From assembly GCA_963923455.1 (NCBI GenBank), contig CAWULT010000137.1, positions 1 to 11,268 of the forward strand: 11,268 bases of DNA. The letters are read 5' to 3'. Source of the stretch: CAWULT01 sp963923455 (GTDB lineage: Bacteria; Acidobacteriota; Vicinamibacteria; Vicinamibacterales; UBA2999). The position numbers and the translations under genes are program-made. Under the pieces are notes generated by a model. It did no database searches and was not told where the DNA came from. It was given only the letters and a program-made list of their open reading frames with translations. Each line of letters begins with the position of its first letter. The stretch's first letter is position 1. Shown in pieces: positions 1 to 7,625 of the stretch.

Positions 1-1732
1 CGGTGATGGCATAGAACACCTGCGCGTTGATGGTGCCCGCGTCGGAGGTGGACCCGGCCTCCCGCGCCCAGACGCCAATCCGGTAGTTCGCGTTCGCCGT
101 CGCCGGCGTCCACGTGTACGTCGCCGTCCCCCAGTCTCGCAGCAGCACCCACGTCGACCCGTCGTAGAGCCACCACTTGAACTGGTGCGGGGCCGCGCCG
201 CCCACCGGCGCCGCCGTGAAGGTGATCGTGGTGCCCGCCGCCTGCGGGCTCGGCCGGTCCGCCGCAATCGTGACCCCGGTCAGCGGGCTGAGCGTCCGCG
301 TCACGGAGATCTGCACGAGCCGCGAGTTGCCGACGCCGTCGATCGCGACGACCGCGATGGTATTCGTGCCGGCACTGAGCGAGACAGTGCTGCTCCACGA
401 CGCCGTGGCCACGCCCGTCGATGTCCCGCCTGCCGCCGCCACCCCGTTCACCGTGACGCTGGTGACGCCGTTGCCGCCGCGGCCGTTGTCGGAGGCCGTC
501 CCAGTGACGGTCACGGTGGCCGCGTTGATGGACTGGCCGTTCGCCGGGCTCGAGATCACCAGCGACGGCGCCGCCGTGTCGACGGCGTTGCGGGTAATGG
601 TGATCTGGTTCAGACGCTGGTTGCCGGCCCCGTCCGTGGCGACGACCGTGATGACGTTCGCGCCCGGCGCGAGCGACAGCGTACGGCTCCAGTTCGCCGT
701 GCCGCTGCCTGACGCCGTGCCACCGGACGCGGCCATGCCGTTGACGGTGACGCTGGTGATCCCGCCGTTGCCCGAGCCGCTGTCGGTCGCCGTGCCCGCG
801 ACGATGATCGACGACGAGGCGACGACCTGTCCGTTCGAGTGGCTGGTGATCGCCAGCGTCGGCGCCACGGCGTCGGCCGAGGGCACGTTGAGCGTGATGG
901 AGACGGACCGGATGTTGCCCGACCCGTCCTCAGCCTCAACGAGGACCGTGTTCGGCCCGGTCGAGGACAGTGTCAGATTGCGGCTCCAGTTGGCGACGCC
1001 GCTGCCGGTGGCCGTGCCGCCCGTGGCCGCGAGCCCGTTGACCGTCACCCACTGGATGCCGCTGTTGCCGAACCCCGCGTCGGTGGCCGTCCCGCTGATC
1101 GTGACGTTCGCCGACGTGAGCGTCTGGCCGTTCGTGTGGCTGGTGATAGTGACCGACGGCAGCGTGCCGTCGCCGATCGTCCACGTGAACGTCCGCGAGG
1201 CCGTGTAGTACTGATCGGCTGCGCTGACGGTCACGGTGAAGTCGCCCTGCGTCGTGGGAGTCCCGGAGATCGTCCCGGTCGACGCGTTGAGGGTCAGACC
1301 GGGGGGCAGGCCGGTCTGCGAAAACCGTACGGCACTCCCGTCCGGGTCCACCACTTGCAGCGTCACCGGGGTGATGGCCGCACCCAGCGTCGACGATCGA
1401 TTGGCCGGCTGTGTCAGGCTCGGCACCGACACCGCGATCTCGGCCGAATACGGGCTGAGACCCTCGGCGTTGACCGCGCGGACGGCGACGTAGTGCAGGA
1501 CGCCCTGCGTGAGCGTGAAGGTGTACGACGCCTGATCACCGGGAACGTCAGCCTGCGTGACGTCACAGGTCAGCGAGGCGGTGCCGATGCAGACGACGTA
1601 GCTGGTCACCTGGTCTTCGGGCGGGCTCGGGTCCCAGGCTGCCGTGAGCGTCTGTGCCCCCGCCGCCGACGGCAGGCACAGGCCCGCCAGTACCAGCATC
1701 AGGGCAATCCCGTAGTCACGAATCGCTCGCAT
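1..1732 (-). CDS. Exported multidomain FN3/Ig-like repeat protein (N-terminal 577 residues; 3' end outside window)
   Basis: Read on the minus strand the frame is open from ATG at 1732 to the left edge with no stop. GAGGAG lies five bases before the ATG. Residues 1-26 form a signal peptide (basic start, hydrophobic run, AGA before Gln27). Residues 27-103 look like a fibronectin type III domain. Residues about 104-187 contain GLPPGLTLNASTGTISGTP, the hallmark of the putative-Ig (He_PIG) family. Three tandem bacterial Ig-like repeats follow (about 192-290, 291-388, 389-484), each with an NGQ turn, a GTA(T/S)D strand, VTVNG, and W-S before the last strands. Residues 485-577 are another beta-rich domain dense in Trp and Tyr (FKWWLYDGSTWVLLRDWG) that I cannot name. 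No catalytic domain is visible. It is probably a cell-surface or secreted adhesion, scaffold or carbohydrate-associated protein, and any enzymatic part would lie beyond the edge. The coding call is firm; the role is not known. Confidence 0.9.
   Translation of the reverse strand, partial: MRAIRDYGIALMLVLAGLCLPSAAGAQTLTAAWDPSPPEDQVTSYVVCIGTASLTCDVTQADVPGDQASYTFTLTQGVLHYVAVRAVNAEGLSPYSAEIAVSVPSLTQPANRSSTLGAAITPVTLQVVDPDGSAVRFSQTGLPPGLTLNASTGTISGTPTTQGDFTVTVSAADQYYTASRTFTWTIGDGTLPSVTITSHTNGQTLTSANVTISGTATDAGFGNSGIQWVTVNGLAATGGTATGSGVANWSRNLTLSSTGPNTVLVEAEDGSGNIRSVSITLNVPSADAVAPTLAITSHSNGQVVASSSIIVAGTATDSGSGNGGITSVTVNGMAASGGTASGSGTANWSRTLSLAPGANVITVVATDGAGNQRLNQITITRNAVDTAAPSLVISSPANGQSINAATVTVTGTASDNGRGGNGVTSVTVNGVAAAGGTSTGVATASWSSTVSLSAGTNTIAVVAIDGVGNSRLVQISVTRTLSPLTGVTIAADRPSPQAAGTTITFTAAPVGGAAPHQFKWWLYDGSTWVLLRDWGTATYTWTPATANANYRIGVWAREAGSTSDAGTINAQVFYAIT
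281..1159 (-). repeat. Three tandem Ig-like protein repeats inside the exported protein
   Basis: Three units of about 290 bp (roughly 1159-863, 862-569 and 568-281, minus strand) encode homologous Ig-like modules. Each starts near a V/L-x-I-x-S-x-x-NGQ segment and carries a VTVNG core, preceded by I/V-T-S in units 2 and 3 and by I-Q-W in unit 1. Units 2 and 3 are the more similar pair, and the DNA around their VTVNG segments is close to identical. This is a protein-domain duplication, not a mobile repeat. Confidence 0.8.
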
Positions 1733-2105
1733 GCACTCCTCGCCGCCGATGGGACCCTGGAAACCGACGATGCGCGCGTGACAACGCCGGGACACCCGGA
1801 TCCACTGCTGTGCAAGTTCGGATCCAGATGTGCAGCGACGAGCTAAAGCACTGCCTGACAGAGATTTCGTCACTGCGTTCGATCTCGAACTCGAAGACCA
1901 GGCGCGGTTCAGACTGAGCAGCGGCCTCGGCATTTGTATCATATGAAGACACCTGCAATCCCGTGAAGCTGCCAAGCTCGAGAATTCATCGAGCGACCCG
2001 CTGACTCACACCTTTGGGACGCTTTTCGTATCGGGCGTTCGCCCAGCCTCCGACACGCCAACCGCCCGCACCCGCGCCCGTCGGGAGCCTCTCAGGTATC
2101 CTTCG
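1733..2105. other. Gene-free divergent spacer between the exported protein gene and nadE
   Basis: This 373-bp stretch separates two divergent starts. Positions about 1840-1990 are visibly richer in A and T than the rest of the window. An 80-codon open frame on the minus strand (1958-1716) crosses the start of the exported protein gene in another frame and shows no recognisable motif, so I do not call it a gene. The sequence holds a possible minus-strand promoter near 1938-1967, two copies of GGATCC (1798-1803 and 1820-1825) and a short CCGGG/CCCGG hairpin near 1789-1801. If the promoter is real, the exported protein has a leader of about 200 nt. I recognise no riboswitch in it. Confidence 0.5.
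1938..1967 (-). promoter_or_regulatory. Possible sigma-70-type promoter for the exported protein gene
   Basis: On the minus strand TTCACG (1967-1962) is followed after 18 bp by TATGAT (1943-1938), matching 4/6 and 5/6 of the housekeeping -35 and -10 consensus. It sits in the only AT-rich patch of the spacer. The predicted transcript start near 1931 is about 200 nt before the ATG. This is a sequence match only. Confidence 0.3.
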
Positions 2106-3782
2106 ATGAACGACCCGATGCCGCACCTCGAAGGCTCCCTTTCCATCGCGCTGGCCCAGGGCAATCCCGTCGTCGGCAACGTCACCGGCAACGCCGCCGA
2201 GGTCCGCCGTGCCCGCGAGGAGGCCGCACGGCGTGGCGCCGACCTGGTCGTCTTCTCCGAGCTCGTCCTCGTCGGCTACCCGCCCGAGGACCTGGTGCTG
2301 CGGCCGGCGCTCGTCGACGCGGCCGTCGAGGCGCTGGCAGCCCTCGAGCGCGAGAGCGCCGACGGGGGGCCCGGCCTGGTGGTCACGCTGCCGTGGCCGT
2401 CAGGAGGACGCCTCTACAACGCCGCCGCGCTGGTCGCGGACGGACGCTCGGAAATCCGCTTCAAGCACGAGTTGCCCAACTACGGCGTCTTCGACGAGAA
2501 GCGCGTGTTCGCGCCGGGGCCGCTGCCGGAGCCCGTCACCTTCAGGGGGCTGCGGCTGGGCCTGCCGATCTGCGAGGACGTCTGGTTCGCCGAGTGCGCC
2601 TCGCACCTGGCACGCGCCGGCGCACAGCTGCTGATCGTCCCGAACGGATCGCCGTTCGAGGTGGACAAGCCGCGGCAGCGTCTCGACCTGGTGCGGCAGC
2701 GCACGGCCGAGACGGGCCTGGGCCTGGTCTACGTCAACCAGGTCGGCGGGCAGGACGAGCTCGTCTTCGACGGTGGGTCGTTCGTCGTCAACCCCGACGG
2801 CGGGCTGGCCGTGGTCGCACCGGCGTGGCGCGAGGCGCTGACGCTCACGCGGTGGGTGCCGCAGGGGCACGCCCTGCGGTGCGTCGACACCGCGGCCTGG
2901 CGCGATGAGCCGCGTACCGAGGCCATCTACAACGCCATGGTGCTCGGCCTGCAGGACTACGTCCGCAAGAACCGCTTCCCCGGCATCGTGCTCGGCATGT
3001 CGGGCGGCATCGACTCGGCGCTCACCGCGGCGGTGGCGGTGGACGCGCTGGGCCCGGCGGCCGTCCGGGGTGTGCGCCTGCCCTCGAAGTTCACCACGCA
3101 CCCGAGCCTCGACGACGCCGACGAATCGGCGCGGCTGCTCGGCATGCGGCTCGACACGGTGTCCATCGAGGGCACGGTGGACGCGGTCGAGCACGCGCTC
3201 GGGCCGGTCTTCGCCGGCCGGCCGCGCGACGTCACCGAGGAGAACGTGCAGGCCCGCGTCCGCGGCGTGCTGCTGATGGCGCTGTCGAACAAGTTCGGCG
3301 ATCTCCTGGTCACCACCGGCAACAAGTCGGAGATGTCGGTGGGCTACGCCACCCTCTACGGCGACATGTGCGGCGGCTATTCGGTGCTGAAGGACGTCTA
3401 CAAGACCGACGTGTACGCGCTGGCGCGCTGGCGCAATGCCCACCGGCCGGAAGGCGCGCTCGGCCCCGGCGGCCGCGTGATTCCGGAATCGTCCATCACC
3501 AAGGCGCCGACGGCGGAACTGCGCCCGAACCAGACGGACCAGGATTCGCTGCCGCCCTACGACGTGCTCGACGGCATCCTCCACGGACTGGTGGAGGACG
3601 AACTGAGCGTCGCGCAGATCGTCGCGCTCGGGTACCCGCGCGAGACGGTCACCCGCGTCCAGCGGCTGCTCTACACCGCCGAGTACAAACGCCGCCAGGC
3701 GCCCCCCGGCGTCAAGATCACCCGCAGGGGCTTCGGGCGCGATCGCCGCTACCCGATCACCAACCTGTTCCGGGAAGACTAG
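2106..3782 (+). CDS. nadE: Glutamine-dependent NAD+ synthase
   Basis: This cytosolic enzyme makes the last step of NAD synthesis: it adenylates nicotinic acid adenine dinucleotide with ATP and amidates it with ammonia released from glutamine. The 558 residues hold both expected domains. An N-terminal nitrilase-type glutaminase (about 12-260) has a likely Glu52-Lys120-Cys156 triad in FSELVL, RFKHELPNYG and LPICEDVW. A C-terminal synthetase (about 270-558) has the PP-loop SGGIDS at 299-304, a TTGNKSEMSVGY segment, and the family's closing EYKRRQAPPGVKIT. Length and order match bacterial two-domain NadE. I chose the ATG at 2106 because CAGG lies nine bases before it; an in-frame ATG at 2118 lacks any upstream Shine-Dalgarno and would lose four residues. 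It is convergent with pdxA, the two stops overlapping in CTAG. It appears to be transcribed alone from the spacer upstream. Confidence 0.97.
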   Translation: MNDPMPHLEGSLSIALAQGNPVVGNVTGNAAEVRRAREEAARRGADLVVFSELVLVGYPPEDLVLRPALVDAAVEALAALERESADGGPGLVVTLPWPSGGRLYNAAALVADGRSEIRFKHELPNYGVFDEKRVFAPGPLPEPVTFRGLRLGLPICEDVWFAECASHLARAGAQLLIVPNGSPFEVDKPRQRLDLVRQRTAETGLGLVYVNQVGGQDELVFDGGSFVVNPDGGLAVVAPAWREALTLTRWVPQGHALRCVDTAAWRDEPRTEAIYNAMVLGLQDYVRKNRFPGIVLGMSGGIDSALTAAVAVDALGPAAVRGVRLPSKFTTHPSLDDADESARLLGMRLDTVSIEGTVDAVEHALGPVFAGRPRDVTEENVQARVRGVLLMALSNKFGDLLVTTGNKSEMSVGYATLYGDMCGGYSVLKDVYKTDVYALARWRNAHRPEGALGPGGRVIPESSITKAPTAELRPNQTDQDSLPPYDVLDGILHGLVEDELSVAQIVALGYPRETVTRVQRLLYTAEYKRRQAPPGVKITRRGFGRDRRYPITNLFRED

Positions 3783-4684
3783 CGCCGCTCGGAGCCGCCG
3801 TCGGGCGCCGGCGCACGCCGTCGGACGGCCAGCCGCGCCGCCAGCCGCGTGGCCTCCACCATGCTCGACGCGTCGGCGACGCCGCGGCCCGCGATGTCGA
3901 ACGCGGTGCCGTGATCGACCGACGTGCGCACGATCGGCAGGCCCAGCGTCACGTTCACCGACTGGCCGAACGCGAGCAGCTTGACCGGGATGAGCCCCTG
4001 GTCGTGGTAGCAGGCGACGACGACGTCGTAGGCGCCGCGGGCCGCGCGGACGAACAGCGTGTCGGCCGGAAACGGCCCCTCGACGAGGAGGCCCCTGGCG
4101 CGGGCGGCCTCGACCGCCGGACGCAGCACGCGGTCCTCCTCCTCGCCGAGCAGGCCGCCCTCGCCCGCGTGGGGATTGAGCCCCGCCAGCGCGATCCGTG
4201 GCGCGGCGATGCCGAAGCGCGGCAGGTCCCGCGCCGTCAGGTCGAACACGCCGTCGAGCACGTCACGAGTCAGCAGCGCCGGTACGCGCGAGAGCGGGTC
4301 GTGCACGGTGGCCAGCACCACCTTGAGCGGCTCGGACCAGAACATCATCGCGACGCGCGGGCTGCCCGTCAGGTGGCCGAGCAGATCGGTGTGTCCCTTC
4401 CACGTCAGCCCGGCCTTCGCGAACGCCGACTTGCTGACCGGCGCCGTGGCGACGGCGTCGACCCGACCGGCCACCGCGTCGGCGACCGCGCGGACGACCG
4501 CCTCGTAGGCGGCCATGCCCGCCTCGGCCGACAGCACGCCGGGCGCGAACGCGCGGCCGTCCGGCGGCCCGTAGACGACGGGCTCGCACACCTCGCGGAC
4601 GCGGGGATCGTCGACGGCCTTCCGGACGATCTCGGGGCCGATGCCGGCCGGGTCGCCGACGGTGAGCGCGATGCGGGGCTTCAC
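3779..4684 (-). CDS. pdxA: 4-hydroxythreonine-4-phosphate dehydrogenase (vitamin B6 synthesis)
   Basis: PdxA oxidises 4-phosphohydroxy-L-threonine with NAD(P)+; PdxJ then condenses the product into pyridoxine 5'-phosphate. The N-terminus has the family motif GDPAGIGPEI. Counting from the in-frame ATG at 4696, His132, His176 (NPHAGEGG) and His231 (YHDQGLIPVK) keep the spacing of the metal-binding histidines 166/211/266 of E. coli PdxA, and His102 in KGHTDLL matches His136. At 301-305 residues it is somewhat shorter than E. coli PdxA (about 329). The start is ambiguous. I prefer GTG at 4684, which has GGAG six bases upstream and gives M-KPRIALTVGDP; ATG at 4696 adds four residues but has no Shine-Dalgarno. 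It lies 52 bp downstream of holB on the same strand, probably co-transcribed. pdxJ is not in the window. Confidence 0.95.
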   Translation of the reverse strand: MKPRIALTVGDPAGIGPEIVRKAVDDPRVREVCEPVVYGPPDGRAFAPGVLSAEAGMAAYEAVVRAVADAVAGRVDAVATAPVSKSAFAKAGLTWKGHTDLLGHLTGSPRVAMMFWSEPLKVVLATVHDPLSRVPALLTRDVLDGVFDLTARDLPRFGIAAPRIALAGLNPHAGEGGLLGEEEDRVLRPAVEAARARGLLVEGPFPADTLFVRAARGAYDVVVACYHDQGLIPVKLLAFGQSVNVTLGLPIVRTSVDHGTAFDIAGRGVADASSMVEATRLAARLAVRRRAPAPDGGSERR

Positions 4685-4736
4685 GCGGATCTCCATGCAG
4701 GGGACGGGCGGGCGCGCGGGCGCACGGCGCCTGTGG

Positions 4737-5750
4737 CTACAACTCCAGCACGAGCCAGTCGGCCACGATCTTCGGGCTCGCGTTGCGCTCGAGCGCGGCG
4801 AGCGCACGGTCGATCGCGGCAGATGCCTTGTCGCCCCGGGAGCCGGTGTAGGTCGCCACGAGCCCCTGCAGTTCGCCTTCGAGGTCGGGGTTGGCCAGCA
4901 GGCTCCGGTCCACCTGCGCGGCCAGCACGCTCACGTCGCGCAGCAGCGAGGCCATGACGCGCAGGCACGCCGAGAGCTGGTCGCGCTCGCTGGCCGACGA
5001 GCCCTTCTTCGCCGCCAGGTCCTTCGCCGCGTCGAGACGGCGCACGGGGTCGGCCTGGCGCGCCGTCTGCTGCAGCAGCCGCGTCGCCGTCTCACGCGCC
5101 TCGACGAGATCGGCGGACGCCACGGCCAGGGCACGGCCGACGCTGCCGTCGGCATCGGCGGCCGCCGCGCGCGCGTCGGCCTCGGTGTACTCGTGGTCCC
5201 GTACCAGCACCGCCGCGACGTCGCCCGGGCTCAGCGGGCCGAACCGCAGCCGCGGGCAGCGCGAGCGGACCGTGGCCAGCAGCGAATCGGGCACCGACGA
5301 CACGAGCAGGAAGACGGAAGCCGATGGCGGCTCCTCGAGCGTCTTCAGCAGGGCGTTCTGCGCCTGCGGCACGAGGGCGTCGGCCTCGTCGACGATCACG
5401 ACGCGGCGGCGTCCCTCGAACGGCCGGTAGCCGGCCTTGTCGATCACGTCGCGGACCTGCTCGATCTTGATCGACCCGGTGTCCCCCGGCGACAGGACGA
5501 TCACGTCGGGGTGCACGTCACGGGCGATACGACGGCACGCGGCACAGGCGCCGCACGCGTCGCGCTCGACCTCACCGCCCGTTCGCGGCTCGAGGCAGTT
5601 GACCGCCCCGGCGACGGCCCTGGCGACCCGGCGCTTGCCCACGCCGGCCGGCCCGGCGAACAGCAGCGACGGCGGCAGCGTGTCGCGCGCGATGGCGCGC
5701 GACAACAGGGCCGTGATCCGCCGGTGGCCGAGGATGTCGCGGAAGGGCAC
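4737..5750 (-). CDS. holB: DNA polymerase III subunit delta' (clamp loader)
   Basis: Delta' is the stationary wrench of the clamp loader that places the sliding clamp on DNA. The 337 residues show an AAA+ core: GPAGVGKR as Walker A (33-40), a zinc-binding set Cys52, Cys66, Cys69, Cys72, Walker B VVIVDEAD (117-124), and the clamp-loader SRC motif (163-165) after a KTLEEPP segment. Walker A ends in Arg40, not Thr/Ser, so ATP binding is doubtful; delta' does not need to hydrolyse ATP. The C-terminal helical region is less conserved, as usual. The start is GTG at 5750 with GAGG four bases upstream; the nearby ATG at 5763 is in another frame. DnaX would have a longer tail and an intact GxxGxGK[TS], so delta' is the better call. 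It lies 43 bp after a secreted-protein gene and 52 bp before pdxA. tmk, a common neighbour, is absent here. Confidence 0.93.
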   Translation of the reverse strand: MPFRDILGHRRITALLSRAIARDTLPPSLLFAGPAGVGKRRVARAVAGAVNCLEPRTGGEVERDACGACAACRRIARDVHPDVIVLSPGDTGSIKIEQVRDVIDKAGYRPFEGRRRVVIVDEADALVPQAQNALLKTLEEPPSASVFLLVSSVPDSLLATVRSRCPRLRFGPLSPGDVAAVLVRDHEYTEADARAAAADADGSVGRALAVASADLVEARETATRLLQQTARQADPVRRLDAAKDLAAKKGSSASERDQLSACLRVMASLLRDVSVLAAQVDRSLLANPDLEGELQGLVATYTGSRGDKASAAIDRALAALERNASPKIVADWLVLEL

Positions 5751-5783
5751 GTCGCCTCAGCATACCCCGGGGGTCCGGCAGGT

Positions 5784-5804
5784 GCCCGCGCGGTCAGCGC
5801 GGGC
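5784..5804 (-). terminator. GC-rich 8-bp stem-loop spanning the stop codon of the upstream secreted-protein gene
   Basis: GCCCGCGC (5784-5791) and GCGCGGGC (5797-5804) are perfect inverted complements around a five-base loop that contains the TGA stop (5796-5794, minus strand). No T-run follows on the minus strand, so it is not a canonical intrinsic terminator. It may pause or attenuate transcription into holB, protect the upstream message, or be chance in GC-rich DNA. Confidence 0.3.
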
Positions 5805-6762
5805 GTGCCGGTGGGGCCGCCACGGGCGCGGGCCGGGCGGCCGGGGCCGGCCTGGGCGGGTTCACGTCGCAGCCGAAGCCCGCGCAGACGCAGTAGCGCT
5901 GGCACCGGTCCGGCGGTGCCGCGTGGGGCGCGCCCATCCGCTGCCGGTATTCGGGGTACATGGTCTCGGCGCCCCCGCGCGCGGCCTCGAGCGACAGGCC
6001 GTACCAATCGGCGAACTCCGTCAGGTACGGGTTCGCGCCGGGCAGGTGGTTCGGCACCGTTTGCGCGCCGGGCACCTCGGGTGCGTACTCGCAGGTGAAC
6101 GGGGGCAACGCCTGTCCGGGGTCGAGCAGCCAGTTCTGGCTGCGGACGAGCGGTTCGGTGAGGAACACCGGATCGGCGACCACGGTGACGACCGTCAGCA
6201 CGTCGCCGTGCTTCGTCCAGTGCTCGGTGACGGTACGGCGGTCGCTGCTCGGCACGCCGTTGCGCCGGAAGTAGTTGGTCTTCAGGTGCGTCGTCGTGAC
6301 GGTCAGCATGTTCCCGTCCCACGCGCCGGTCGAGAAGCCCTGGAACGTGTGCTCGGCGTACTCGGGCGGATGCGGCCGCCCGTCCATCCAGATCGTCCGC
6401 TCGCTGCCCCAGGCCGGCATGTAGGTGCGGAAGGCCAGCAGCTGCTGGTTCGCGTCGAGGTCGGCCCAGACCCGCAGGTTGCCGAGCCCGCGCATCCCGT
6501 AGTCGGACGAGTGCGGGCGACACTGGTAGGCGCTGACCACCGAGATGCGATCGGCGTCCCAGCTGTCGGCCTGCAGCCGCGCGGCATCGTTGATCGGCAG
6601 CCCCGTGTAGTCACCGAGTTCCGGGCCCGGGATCCGCTCCGGGTTGTCCTCGTGGTAGACGGGCGCCCACTGGCCCGTGAAATCCACCTGCGCGGCGAGC
6701 GGCGCCGGCGCGCCGACCAGCGCGGCCACCACCAGCACGTATCCGAGCCCTTGCTTCACCAT
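5794..6762 (-). CDS. Secreted protein of unknown function (TG-x-W family, larger paralogue)
   Basis: The protein has 322 residues. ATG at 6762 has GAGG four bases upstream. Residues 1-24 are a signal peptide ending PLAA before Gln25. The mature protein opens with VDFTGQW, followed by a predicted beta-rich stretch with LTVTTTHLK (153-161), YFRRNGVPSS (164-173) and TVTEHW (177-182). The last of these segments matches the neighbouring gene product: 17 of 28 residues are identical without a gap (153-180 here against 185-212 there). The C-terminus carries a cysteine cluster, C-x3-C-x-C-x4-C at 287-298, then a Pro/Ala-rich tail (302-322). I do not recognise a named enzyme or a catalytic motif. The fold may be lipocalin-like or another beta barrel, but that is a guess. 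It lies 65 bp after its paralogue and two genes after an MBL-fold protein, so it is likely periplasmic and expressed with them. Confidence 0.88.
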   Translation of the reverse strand: MVKQGLGYVLVVAALVGAPAPLAAQVDFTGQWAPVYHEDNPERIPGPELGDYTGLPINDAARLQADSWDADRISVVSAYQCRPHSSDYGMRGLGNLRVWADLDANQQLLAFRTYMPAWGSERTIWMDGRPHPPEYAEHTFQGFSTGAWDGNMLTVTTTHLKTNYFRRNGVPSSDRRTVTEHWTKHGDVLTVVTVVADPVFLTEPLVRSQNWLLDPGQALPPFTCEYAPEVPGAQTVPNHLPGANPYLTEFADWYGLSLEAARGGAETMYPEYRQRMGAPHAAPPDRCQRYCVCAGFGCDVNPPRPAPAARPAPVAAPPARPR

Positions 6763-6827
6763 CGGTCCTCTGCAGCTCTGGCGCCGGCCCCTCGGGCCGC
6801 GCGGGACGTCGAACCGCGGCCGGCGCG

Positions 6828-7625
6828 TCAGCGCGCGGAACACGGCGTCGGATTCCATCGCGATCCGTCGGGCTCCTTCTTGAAGTCGGAGCTCGTGATG
6901 AACGGCCCGTTCAGGTACTGCGGGTCGCGGACGACGGTCGTCACCGTGAACCACTCGTCGCCGTTCGGCTCCTTGTGGTAGTCGAAGTACTCGGTGACGG
7001 TGGTCTTCTCGCTGTAGGGCACGCCGTTCTTGCGCAGGTACCCGGCCCGCAGGTTCGTCGTCGTCACCTCGAGCGATCGGCCCCGCGTGCCCGTGCGGGT
7101 CGCGAAGATCGGGATCGAGTTCACCGGACCCGGCAGCTGCGGCGGCCGCTCCCACTGGGCCACCGAGTGGCCCTGCCACGACGGAGCCGTCTTCGGCGGC
7201 GCCTCGGCCCCGAAGCGGAACAGCCGCGTCTGCGTGCCGGTGTCGGTCTCCAGCTTGAGGGTGGCATCGTCCTGCCACGAGATGCGCACGCGCGTGGGGA
7301 GCCGCAGGATCGCGGGCGCGCCGTAGGCCTTGCACTGCAGGCCGGCGGCCTCGTCCTTGGCCGGGTCCCAGGCGTTCACCACCGCGAAGCCCTCGGGCCG
7401 CAGCGGCACGCTGGCCGCGTCGCCCTTGAGCGGCGTCACCATCCGCCAGCGCCAGTCCTCGCTGATCACCGACACCCAGGTCCCGGTCAGGTCGACCGGC
7501 GCGGCGGCCCTGGGCGGCCGCGGCGGCCCCGGCGGCGCCCCGGGCGGCCCCTGCGCCGACGCGCCGATCGACACGCCCAGCACGCACGCGGCGAGCAGCA
7601 GCCTCGTCCTCGCCCCGGCGCTCAT
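6828..7625 (-). CDS. Secreted protein of unknown function (TG-x-W family, shorter paralogue)
   Basis: The protein has 265 residues. The ATG at 7625 overlaps the TGA of the upstream MBL gene as ATGA, so translation is probably coupled. Residues 1-24 are a signal peptide (GASA before Gln25), followed by a Pro/Gly-rich linker (26-43) and VDLTGTW (44-50), the same opening as the next gene's VDFTGQW. LEVTTTNLR, GYLRKNGVPYS and TVTEYF (185-214) align with the paralogue, as does TVTTVVRDPQYLNGP (227-241) with its DPVFLTEP. The region 51-184 is diverged and lacks the larger protein's C-terminal cysteine cluster; only Cys99 and Cys262 occur in the mature protein. No catalytic motif is visible. The two genes look like an old tandem duplication whose products now differ. 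A role at the envelope alongside the MBL-fold protein is inferred from position only. Confidence 0.88.
   Translation of the reverse strand: MSAGARTRLLLAACVLGVSIGASAQGPPGAPPGPPRPPRAAAPVDLTGTWVSVISEDWRWRMVTPLKGDAASVPLRPEGFAVVNAWDPAKDEAAGLQCKAYGAPAILRLPTRVRISWQDDATLKLETDTGTQTRLFRFGAEAPPKTAPSWQGHSVAQWERPPQLPGPVNSIPIFATRTGTRGRSLEVTTTNLRAGYLRKNGVPYSEKTTVTEYFDYHKEPNGDEWFTVTTVVRDPQYLNGPFITSSDFKKEPDGSRWNPTPCSAR

Noticed and set aside
177..1208. Long plus-strand open frames opposite the exported repeat protein (also 839-1846)
   Set aside because: They are antisense to a frame with a signal peptide, Shine-Dalgarno and repeated Ig-like domains; their own translations are low-complexity with no recognisable motif.
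1733..1940. Cyclic-di-GMP or other known riboswitch in the leader
   Set aside because: I looked for the conserved core strings of GEMM-type and other common classes and found none.
1716..1958. 80-codon minus-strand frame in the spacer
   Set aside because: It has no motif, overlaps the start of the exported protein gene in another frame, and lies in the probable leader region.
2400..3584. 394-codon minus-strand frame opposite nadE
   Set aside because: It is fully antisense to the well-supported NAD synthase; the Arg/His/Ala-rich translation is typical of a GC-driven shadow.
5794..7587. A 597-codon minus-strand frame that would fuse the two secreted paralogues
   Set aside because: Upstream of 6762 it is out of frame with the real shorter paralogue and low-complexity; ATG 6762 has a Shine-Dalgarno and begins a signal peptide.
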